From positions 1-15,327 of the forward strand of contig CAUVDV010000047.1 of NCBI GenBank assembly GCA_963550755.1: a DNA stretch of 15,327 bases, given 5' to 3'. The stretch comes from W11650 sp963550755 (lineage in GTDB: Bacteria; Bacillota; Clostridia; Lachnospirales; Vallitaleaceae). Numbering within the stretch: position 1 is the first letter of the stretch; each line of letters opens with the position of its first letter. Made by a program: the position numbers and the translations under genes. The notes beneath the pieces are model-generated. The model was not told where the DNA came from and searched no databases. It saw only the letters and a list, made by a program, of their open reading frames with translations. Positions 1 through 6,795 of the stretch are shown here, one piece after another.

Positions 1-1
1 T

Positions 2-733
2 TTTACTACCTTTTTAAATAGTCCTTATTTTTGGCGAAATTTAAGAAATACTTTGCTGATCAATTTTTACGGTCTGCTGTTTGGTTTTCCGATCCCGATT
101 CTGTTGGCGCTGATGTTAAATGAAGTAAAAAATATTTACTTTAAAAAGACGATCCAAACTTTGACCTATTTGCCGCATTTTATTTCGATCGTGGTTATCG
201 CCGGTATTGTTGTTAATTTTTTATCGCCAACGAACGGCTTGGTCAATATTTTGATTGAAAAATTGGGCGGAGAAAAAGTTCACTTTTTAATAAAGAAAGA
301 ATACTTCCGCACCATTTTTATCACCATGAATATTTGGAAAGAAGCCGGATTTAACGCCATTGTTTATCTGGCGGCCTTATCGGGCATTGACCCCAATCTT
401 TATGAGGCGGCCTATGTGGACGGTGCCAATAAGTTTAAACGAATTTGGCATGTCACCATTCCGGGAATTATGCCGACGATCGTGGTGCTGCTGGTCTTAA
501 AAATCGGCAGTATGCTGTCGGTCGGTTATGAAGCCATTATTTTGCTGTATCAACCGGCGACTTTTGAAACGGCCGACGTGATCAGCACTTATGTTTACCG
601 AATGGGTTTGGGCGATCACGCACAGTATAGTTACGCGGCGGCCGTCGGGCTGTTTAACGCGGTGGTTTCCGTTATTTTAGTTGTATTTGCCAACAAGGTC
701 AGCAAAAAGCTGTCCGGCACATCGCTGTGGTAA
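2..733 (+). CDS. Carbohydrate ABC transporter permease, LplB/YteP type (5' end cut off by window edge)
   Basis: Inner-membrane permease of a CUT1-family sugar importer; pairs with the permease encoded just downstream. The frame is open to base 2 and reads FTTFLNSPYFWRNLRNTL before the TTG at 53, which matches the conserved region preceding the first core transmembrane segments of LplB-like permeases, so 53 is not a start and the true start lies before the window. Several hydrophobic segments are visible. The cytoplasmic EAA loop, which docks with the ATPase, begins near base 404 as EAAYVDGANKFKRIW followed by a conserved IPG. The stop at 731-733 overlaps the ribosome binding site of the next gene, indicating translational coupling. 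The exact substrate is not readable from the permease; the acidic-glycan assignment comes from the downstream lyases. Family call is firm. Confidence 0.93.
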   Translation, partial: FTTFLNSPYFWRNLRNTLLINFYGLLFGFPIPILLALMLNEVKNIYFKKTIQTLTYLPHFISIVVIAGIVVNFLSPTNGLVNILIEKLGGEKVHFLIKKEYFRTIFITMNIWKEAGFNAIVYLAALSGIDPNLYEAAYVDGANKFKRIWHVTIPGIMPTIVVLLVLKIGSMLSVGYEAIILLYQPATFETADVISTYVYRMGLGDHAQYSYAAAVGLFNAVVSVILVVFANKVSKKLSGTSLW

Positions 734-738
734 GGAGG
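732..738 (+). promoter_or_regulatory. Ribosome binding site that fixes the start of the second permease
   Basis: A perfect AAGGAGG overlaps the TAA stop of the upstream permease and lies 5 bases before the ATG at 744. It argues for that ATG and against the in-frame start at 681, which is inside the upstream gene. Confidence 0.85.
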
Positions 739-743
739 AGAAA

Positions 744-1619
744 ATGAATTTCAAGCAAAGTAAGAGTGAAAAATTCTTTTCCGTGTTAAATCATATTCTT
801 TTAATCTTGGTGGGTTTTATTACGGTTTACCCCTTGATTTATGTGTTTTCGGCTTCGATCAGTTCACCAGACGCGGTCATCAGCGGCAAGGTTCTGCTTT
901 GGCCGAGCGATCTGACTTTTGACGCGTATCAAAAAATCATAGAAAATAAAAGTATTTGGAGCGGTTACGCCAATTCGATTTTTTATACCGTTGCCGGCAC
1001 CTTGGTTAATCTGATTTTTACGATATCGGCCGCTTATCCCTTATCCAAAAAGCGGCTGCCCGGCTTAAAAGGCTGGACGATATTTTTCATTTTAACCATG
1101 TGGTTTCAGGCGGGCATGATTCCGTTTTACTTAAATATTGTTGACCTGAATCTGCTCAATACCCGAACCGTTATTTTAATCGCCTTTGCCATGACGCCGT
1201 TTAATATGATTTTGCTGCGGACTTTCTTTAAGTCGATTCCGGAGTCCTTAGAAGAAGCGGCTAAAGTGGACGGAGCTTCGGAGTTTTATATTTTATGGAA
1301 GATTTATATGCCGCTGTCCAAGGCGGGGCTGGCGACGATCGGCCTATTTTACGCCGTTAGCCGTTGGAACGGTTATTTTTGGAACATGATATTGCTGCGC
1401 GATGACAGTAAGGTGCCGCTGCAGGTTATGCTGAAAAAAATGATTGTGGAGTCCAAAATTGCCGAAAGCATTCAGGACATGGATATTGGCAGTACGATTT
1501 CAACCGAAACGCTGATTTATTCCACCATTGTGATTTCGGTGATCCCAATGATGATTGTTTATCCCTATATCCAAAAATACTTTGCCGAAGGCATGCTGTT
1601 GGGAGCAGTGAAAGAGTAG
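744..1619 (+). CDS. Carbohydrate ABC transporter permease, YtcP/CarB type
   Basis: Second membrane subunit of the importer, 291 residues, the usual length for this family. It begins with a short cytoplasmic N-terminus (MNFKQSKSEKFF), then a first transmembrane segment and a long extracytoplasmic loop, followed by about five more hydrophobic segments. The EAA loop is visible at residues 171-190 (EAAKVDGASEFYILWKIYMP), the signature that contacts the nucleotide-binding subunit. The C-terminus (YFAEGMLLGAVKE) is typical of YtcP-like permeases. The start at 744 is chosen for its AAGGAGG site; the longer frame from 681 adds 21 residues unlike the family. It forms a tight operon with the upstream permease. 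LplB/YtcP/LipO-type systems usually lack a dedicated ATPase gene and share an MsmX-like one, consistent with none being present here. Confidence 0.94.
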   Translation: MNFKQSKSEKFFSVLNHILLILVGFITVYPLIYVFSASISSPDAVISGKVLLWPSDLTFDAYQKIIENKSIWSGYANSIFYTVAGTLVNLIFTISAAYPLSKKRLPGLKGWTIFFILTMWFQAGMIPFYLNIVDLNLLNTRTVILIAFAMTPFNMILLRTFFKSIPESLEEAAKVDGASEFYILWKIYMPLSKAGLATIGLFYAVSRWNGYFWNMILLRDDSKVPLQVMLKKMIVESKIAESIQDMDIGSTISTETLIYSTIVISVIPMMIVYPYIQKYFAEGMLLGAVKE

Positions 1620-1708
1620 GCTGCTAATATTTCAGCGAATTGACTGGGCGGCGTCGCCGCCAAAAATTATCAAGGTAGCAGGGAACGGTGCATAATAGAA
1701 ATTCTTAT

Positions 1709-1773
1709 TAAGATATTGTGCTGTTTTTAATATCTTATATTGAATGGAAAATGCAGCAGTTTCTTAATATAAG
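1709..1773 (+). promoter_or_regulatory. Alternative inverted repeats upstream of the binding-protein gene
   Basis: In the 235-base gap between permease and binding protein, a perfect 9-bp inverted repeat (TAAGATATT at 1709-1717, AATATCTTA at 1729-1737, 11-base loop) overlaps one arm of a second repeat (CTTATATT at 1734-1741, AATATAAG at 1766-1773). The two stems share 1734-1737 and cannot form together. No T-run follows either, so this is not a classical terminator. It could be an operator, an mRNA-processing or stabilising element, or chance in AT-rich sequence. A short GC-rich hairpin (GGCGGC/GCCGCC) lies nearby at about 1648-1662. Confidence 0.3.
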
Positions 1774-1854
1774 CAAATCGCCGGCGCTGCGGAAAAATAT
1801 TTTCGGCACTCGGCAGGAAAGCTTAAACCAAAACATAAATAAAAGGAGGCATCA

Positions 1855-3483
1855 ATGAAACGTTTATTAAGCTTATTTTTGACTTTGGTATTGCTGGCCG
1901 GAGTTACTGCCTGTACTCAGCAGGAAGAAAAAAAGCAAGATGACACGAAAACAGCAGTTGAAAACGAAAAACCGCAAACCGCGGACGTGAAACAGGATGA
2001 CAAGAAAGATGACCAAATGCAGGAGAGCACCAGCTTTTTAGCCAGTGAAAAGCCCTTGGAATTAAGTATCTTTTATTTCCTGCACGAACCGTATAAGGAT
2101 GACAACGCCGTTATGAAAAAGGCAGCGGAAATGACCAATATTTCTTTAAAGGGTTATGTGTCGCAGTCATCTTCCAGCAACCAGGAAGCCTTTACGTTAA
2201 TGGCAGCTTCCGGCAAGTTAGCAGATATCGTTTGCTGGGATAACGGTAGGATCGGGGGAGAATTGGCACAGCAGGGCGCTTTCTTGGCGCTGGATGAATT
2301 GATGGAGCATGCGCCGCATATTAAAGCATTTTTGGACGCGAATCCGGAGATTAAAAACCATGTAACGGCTAATGACGGACATATTTATTCCATTCCCTAC
2401 ATTCCGGACGGTGACGCCGCTCAGGGCTGGTATATCCGCAAGGACTGGCTGGATAAGCTGGGCCTAAAGGAACCGACCAATGCAGCTGAACTCCATGACG
2501 TTTTGCTGGCCTTTAAGGAAAAAGATCCGAACGGCAACGGCAAAGCGGATGAAATTCCGTATTTTAACCGGGACGGAAGCCCGAAGACCGTATTTGCTGA
2601 CTTTGCTCAGCTGTGGGGGGCAAAGGAACTTTGGTATGTCGAGGACGGCAAGGTTAAGTATGGCCCGTATGAACCGGAATACAAGGAAGCTTATAAGAAC
2701 TTAGCGCAGTGGTATAAGGAAGGCTTAATTGATCAGGAAATTTATACCCGCGGCAAGACGGCGCGCGACGTTCTGTTAAAAGAAAACTTAGGCGGCATGA
2801 CCCATGACTGGTTTGCCAGCACTTCCAAATACAACAGCAACGAAGGCATGCCGGAAGGCTTTAACTTTGCAGTTATTGCTCCGCCGGCCGATAAGGACGG
2901 CAAAGTTTATGAAAGAACAGTCCGCAGCAAGCTCCACTGGAGCGGCTGGGGTATTGCCGCCAGCAATCCGGATCCGGTTGCGACCATGAAATATTTTGAT
3001 TTCTTCTTTACCGAAGAAGGCCGCCGTTTAAGCAACTTTGGCGTTGAGGGTGAAACCTATACTATGGTTGACGGCAAACCGGTATTTAAAGAGGAAATCT
3101 TAACCAACGGCGATCCGGTTGTTAATTTGCGGAGCTTTGGCTGCCAGATGACAATCGGCGTACAGCAGGACTTTGAATATGAAAAACAGCTGATGAATAA
3201 AGATGCCTTAGCCGGCGTTCAAATGTATGTGGATAACAATTACTTTGGTCCGCAGTTCCCGACCTTGAAGTATACCGAGGAAGAAAACGTTCGTTTGTCC
3301 GAACTGATGACGGCGATCGATACCTTAAAGGTTGAAACCGCTCAAAAATGGGTGCTGGGCTCCGAGGATGTAGAAAGCGGCTATGAAGCCTTTAAATCCG
3401 CTATGGAAAAGTTTGGCATGGAAGAAGCCATTCAGATCCAGCAAGCAGCCTATGATCGGTATATGCAAAGTCTCGGCAAATAG
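1855..3483 (+). CDS. Lipoprotein extracellular solute-binding protein for oligosaccharides (LipO/AlgQ-like)
   Basis: Captures oligosaccharide outside the membrane and delivers it to the two permeases encoded upstream. The protein has 542 residues, normal for this large-SBP subgroup. It starts with a lipoprotein signal peptide: basic MKR, a hydrophobic core, and lipobox V17-T-A-C20, with Cys20 as the acylated residue. A charged linker (about 21-60, rich in K, D, E and Q) separates the anchor from the folded domain. Residues 224-233 read DPNGNGKADE, an EF-hand-like calcium site (D224, N226, N228, K230, D232, E233) of the type known from the alginate-binding proteins AlgQ1/AlgQ2. The start at 1855 has a perfect AAGGAGG 5 bases upstream. 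A terminator follows at 3548-3584, so this gene may be expressed at a different level from the lyases. Specificity for unsaturated glycosaminoglycan oligosaccharides is inferred from its neighbours. Confidence 0.93.
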   Translation: MKRLLSLFLTLVLLAGVTACTQQEEKKQDDTKTAVENEKPQTADVKQDDKKDDQMQESTSFLASEKPLELSIFYFLHEPYKDDNAVMKKAAEMTNISLKGYVSQSSSSNQEAFTLMAASGKLADIVCWDNGRIGGELAQQGAFLALDELMEHAPHIKAFLDANPEIKNHVTANDGHIYSIPYIPDGDAAQGWYIRKDWLDKLGLKEPTNAAELHDVLLAFKEKDPNGNGKADEIPYFNRDGSPKTVFADFAQLWGAKELWYVEDGKVKYGPYEPEYKEAYKNLAQWYKEGLIDQEIYTRGKTARDVLLKENLGGMTHDWFASTSKYNSNEGMPEGFNFAVIAPPADKDGKVYERTVRSKLHWSGWGIAASNPDPVATMKYFDFFFTEEGRRLSNFGVEGETYTMVDGKPVFKEEILTNGDPVVNLRSFGCQMTIGVQQDFEYEKQLMNKDALAGVQMYVDNNYFGPQFPTLKYTEEENVRLSELMTAIDTLKVETAQKWVLGSEDVESGYEAFKSAMEKFGMEEAIQIQQAAYDRYMQSLGK

Positions 3484-3547
3484 GTAAAAGCCGGATTAGG
3501 TGCAGAAAGTTATAGCTGTGTGCGGTTTTGCCGCAGCGCGGCGAAGG

Positions 3548-3584
3548 AAAAGAGCAAATGGAGATTTGTCTGTTTGCTCTTTTT
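3548..3584 (+). terminator. Rho-independent terminator after the binding-protein gene
   Basis: Perfect 11-bp stem: AAAAGAGCAAA at 3548-3558 pairs with TTTGCTCTTTT at 3573-3583, with a 14-base loop, ending in five T residues (3580-3584). The A-rich 5' side could also support termination from the opposite strand. It lies inside the glycan locus, so it probably acts as a partial terminator or separates the transporter transcript from the lyase transcript. Confidence 0.65.
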
Positions 3585-3620
3585 GAACTACATTCCGGCC
3601 GGCAGATAAAAGCGGATTTG

Positions 3621-3639
3621 CATAGTTTGACCAACTATG
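3621..3639 (+). promoter_or_regulatory. Perfect 19-base inverted repeat upstream of the cytoplasmic lyase, possible operator
   Basis: CATAGTT at 3621-3627 and AACTATG at 3633-3639 are perfect 7-bp arms around TGACC. It is nested between GGCCGG (3597-3602) and CCGGCC (3643-3648), which could extend the fold as an outer stem. No T-run follows directly, so termination is less likely than an operator or 5'-UTR structure. A TTGACC hexamer overlaps the centre, but no convincing -10 box is found at the right distance. Confidence 0.35.
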
Positions 3640-3693
3640 AGACCGGCCTGAATCGTATTTTTTAACAATTAATTTTGCAAGAAAGAGGATAGC

Positions 3694-6600
3694 GTGAAAA
3701 ATTCAGAGTTATTGGCGAAACTGGTTTGTCCTTCAGCCAGGGCAAAATGGAGTATGGTTGTCGAGCGCTTTAAATATCAGGACAGCAGTATCCGGATTGA
3801 TTATCAGCCGGGTGCGGTAATAGAATTGCGGCAGGATAACCCTTTTCACTATTTTTCCGGCGGGAGTACGGATCAGGCCAGAGATACTTTTTGTTTTTGG
3901 CTTTATCAGGCGCAGCCGCAGGCAGGTGAACTGCGGTTTGTCTTTCAAAAGATGGGCCGGAGCTGCTGCTGGTTTTCCTTTGACCTGGATTTCAGCGGCT
4001 GGCGGACGGCTTGGCTGATTTATGAAAGAGATATGATTGGCCGGCCGGAAGAGGGAATGGACTGTTTAAGGCTGGAATTTCCGCGGAAAGAGGGCCGGCT
4101 TTATTTAAGCGATGTTCAGCTGGCTGCTAAAATGGATCCCCGCCATCCGACGCCCGATCGGCAGGTCAGACAGATCAATCCAAACATTGGAGCCAGCGGA
4201 CATTGGATGAAACTGCTGCATTTTGAGGAACACCGCAAAAAAGCCAAAGCGGATATGGCCGGTGAAAATAAAACCTTTATAGTTAAAAAATTATCAAATG
4301 ACGCCGGCCTGATTCAGCAGCGGCAAAGACAATATTTGACGGAAAAATATGCTGACCGGCAAAATACGCTGGAGTATGATGAAATTTATGAGCGTTATAA
4401 CCGCTACCAATGGCAGGAGCGGAGCGGCTTTTTAACCGGGCGATCGATCGACAGCGTTTATACTTTGGAAATTTTACCGGCCGAGCAAAGAAGAGAGCTG
4501 ACGGAGCGGGAAATCAGCCTTGATATGCGGCAAACGGCGGCGCTGCTTTTGGATATTGCGCTTTTTTACCGAAAGGAAAAATCAGAAAAATTATTTCACA
4601 TGTATATGACCTTGGCGGAGCATTTATGGGATCAGGGATTAGCGTATGGCAGCAGCCTGGGCACTACGCATCATTACGGTTATGTGTTAAAAGAGCTGTT
4701 TGACAGTATTTTTTTAATGAGCGAACTGCTTTTGCTTAAAAATCCGCAGTTATTAGACGATCTTCGGCAAATGACGATTTGGATCACCGGTCTTGGCCGG
4801 ATCCATTGCCCGGGCGAGGAATGCTCGGTTAATATTGATGTTTTAAATACCTATTCTCATGCTATGCTGATGGTGATTTTGCTGGAAAAAAATGAAAAAT
4901 ACCGGCACAAGCTGCTGCTTGATTTTGCCGGCTGGCTAAATGCCTCGATTGACTACGCCAAGGGGCTGGAAGGCACTTTTAAGCCGGACGGCTCGATGTT
5001 TCATCATTGCAACCACTATCCGGCGTATGGCCTGGACGGCCTGAAAAGTCTAACGCCGCTGATTTATTTTCTGGCGGGAACGGCCGCGGAAATATCACCA
5101 CGCGCTTACGGCATTGTGGAAAACGCCATGGAAAAAATGCGCTGGTACTGCAATTTAAAGCACTGGCCAACGGCGCTGTCAGCCCGGCACCCCAAAACGG
5201 ACGGCGAGCATACCCATTTAAACAGCGACATTTTTTATTATATGGCGCTGGCTCAAATAAGCAGCGGCCGGGGACAACAGATGGGCAATATCTATTTGCG
5301 GCTGGAAGGCCCGCTTTCGGGCGAAGAAGAAGAAAAGCCGGAGCTGGTGCGCCAAAGGATAGCCGTGCTTAAAAAGAAAGGCTGTCAGGCGGAAGCTACG
5401 CCAAGCGGCCATTTGACCATGAACTGGGCGTGCGCCGGCTTTCACCGGCGGGGCGAATGGCTGGCGGCGATTCGCGGGCATAATCGCTATCTGTGGAGCC
5501 ATGAAAGCTATGTTGCCAATAATTTATACGGCCGCTATATCAGCTACGGCCATTTGCAGATATTAGGCCATGGCCGGCCGATTACACTGTATTCTTCCGG
5601 CTATCAGGCTGAAGGCTTTGATTGGAACTGTTTTCCCGGTACAACGGTGATTGAACTGCCATTTGCCGAGCTTCGCTCGAAGGTGCATAATGTCGATGAG
5701 TTCAGCGGCTATGAAGAAATGCTGCTGACAGACGAAGCCTTTGCCGGCGGACTGACTGCGGGCGCGAATGGAATATTTGCCATCAAGCTCCATGGTCATG
5801 CTAAGTATGATGACAGCCATCGGGCTAATTTATCCAGTTTTTTCTGCGGGGACTTTATTTTGCGCTTAGGTTCGGATATCAGCAGCAGCGACGCTAAGCA
5901 CCGCAGCATTACGACACTGTTCCAAACTCATATGCCGGCTGCCGGCGCGCCGCTGGTTATCAATAAACGGCCGGTCAAAACAGCCGAGTATTTTAATGTT
6001 AAGCACCGAAATGCAATTGTCCTGGCGGACGCTTACGGCAACAGCTATTTTATGCCGCACAAAACCAAGATGGAAATCCGCTGCGGCTGGCAGACTTCAC
6101 CGGCGCAGGATACCGGGATTGAGACCGGCGGCTATTTTGCCAAAGCGCTGCTTGACCATGGCAGAGCGCCGCAAAAAGCCGGGTATGAATATGTGATTGG
6201 CGTAGGTCAGGAGCCGCTGGCGTTTTTTGAACAAACCAGAAAATGGCTGGAACATCCGTTTTACCGGATCCATCAAAAAAACGGGCAGGCGCATATTGTG
6301 GAGTTTTTGGCAGAAAAAACCTTTGCTTATGTTTTTTTTAGCGCTTACCGCAAAAAAGTCAGAGCCGAAAATGATATTTTGCGCAGTGCCGACCGGCCTT
6401 GCTTATGTATGATCACGGCCGAGGCGGAAAATAAGATTTGCCTTAGCTTCTGCGACCCGGATTTGCGGCTGTATGAGGGCGTGGACGCGGAGCAGTATGA
6501 TGAAGCGGGCCGGCAGATCGAGTGCAGCGTTTATTCCCGGCCGTGGCAGCATCATAAGAGCATTGGCCGGGAAACTAAAATTATTTTGCAAGGGCTGTTT

Positions 6601-6744
6601 GTGTCGGAACAGGAATTAACCGGCGGCCGCGAGCAAACCGGCTTACTGGCGTTCGAACATAATTTGATCAAAAAGGAAACAACCCTGATTTTTTGGGGGG
6701 TTGACGGCGGCAGCGCTGAGGTGCGGCTGGAGCGGATGAAATAA
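3694..6744 (+). CDS. Chondroitinase-ABC-type polysaccharide lyase (PL8), predicted cytoplasmic
   Basis: Predicted to cleave 1,4-hexosaminidic bonds of uronic-acid glycans by beta-elimination. The 1016 residues match the chondroitin sulfate ABC lyase layout: N-terminal jelly-roll (about 1-150, ending near MDPRHPTPD), alpha/alpha toroid (about 170-540), then beta-sandwich domains. Visible catalytic candidates are H438 and Y445 (HCNHYPAY, 7 apart, as in Proteus vulgaris H501/Y508), R498 in SARHP (equivalent to R560), and E604 in WSHESY (equivalent to E653), before a conserved YGRY. C-terminal blocks GTTVIELPFAEL, SSSDAKHRSITTLFQ and ALLDHGRAPQKAGYEY also match the family. The start is GTG at 3694 with GAGGA upstream. 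There is no signal peptide, and an in-frame TAA at 3670-3672 excludes a longer form carrying one. It sits 51 bases before the secreted lyase gene. Likely job: degrading imported oligosaccharides; exact substrate unknown. Confidence 0.92.
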   Translation: MKNSELLAKLVCPSARAKWSMVVERFKYQDSSIRIDYQPGAVIELRQDNPFHYFSGGSTDQARDTFCFWLYQAQPQAGELRFVFQKMGRSCCWFSFDLDFSGWRTAWLIYERDMIGRPEEGMDCLRLEFPRKEGRLYLSDVQLAAKMDPRHPTPDRQVRQINPNIGASGHWMKLLHFEEHRKKAKADMAGENKTFIVKKLSNDAGLIQQRQRQYLTEKYADRQNTLEYDEIYERYNRYQWQERSGFLTGRSIDSVYTLEILPAEQRRELTEREISLDMRQTAALLLDIALFYRKEKSEKLFHMYMTLAEHLWDQGLAYGSSLGTTHHYGYVLKELFDSIFLMSELLLLKNPQLLDDLRQMTIWITGLGRIHCPGEECSVNIDVLNTYSHAMLMVILLEKNEKYRHKLLLDFAGWLNASIDYAKGLEGTFKPDGSMFHHCNHYPAYGLDGLKSLTPLIYFLAGTAAEISPRAYGIVENAMEKMRWYCNLKHWPTALSARHPKTDGEHTHLNSDIFYYMALAQISSGRGQQMGNIYLRLEGPLSGEEEEKPELVRQRIAVLKKKGCQAEATPSGHLTMNWACAGFHRRGEWLAAIRGHNRYLWSHESYVANNLYGRYISYGHLQILGHGRPITLYSSGYQAEGFDWNCFPGTTVIELPFAELRSKVHNVDEFSGYEEMLLTDEAFAGGLTAGANGIFAIKLHGHAKYDDSHRANLSSFFCGDFILRLGSDISSSDAKHRSITTLFQTHMPAAGAPLVINKRPVKTAEYFNVKHRNAIVLADAYGNSYFMPHKTKMEIRCGWQTSPAQDTGIETGGYFAKALLDHGRAPQKAGYEYVIGVGQEPLAFFEQTRKWLEHPFYRIHQKNGQAHIVEFLAEKTFAYVFFSAYRKKVRAENDILRSADRPCLCMITAEAENKICLSFCDPDLRLYEGVDAEQYDEAGRQIECSVYSRPWQHHKSIGRETKIILQGLFVSEQELTGGREQTGLLAFEHNLIKKETTLIFWGVDGGSAEVRLERMK

Positions 6745-6795
6745 TTTATTTTAGAGCAAGCAAATCAATCCAAGGAGAAGGAGAGCGAGGGAAAA

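Noticed and set aside
53..733. Start of the first permease at TTG 53
   Set aside because: The frame is open to base 2 and encodes conserved permease sequence before this codon; the gene is truncated by the window edge.
681..743. Upstream start for the second permease at 681
   Set aside because: It lies inside the first permease gene, gives a non-homologous extension, and the AAGGAGG site supports ATG 744.
5218..5502. Minus-strand open frame inside the cytoplasmic lyase gene, and similar antisense frames elsewhere
   Set aside because: They overlap well-supported genes, lack ribosome binding sites and show no recognisable protein features.
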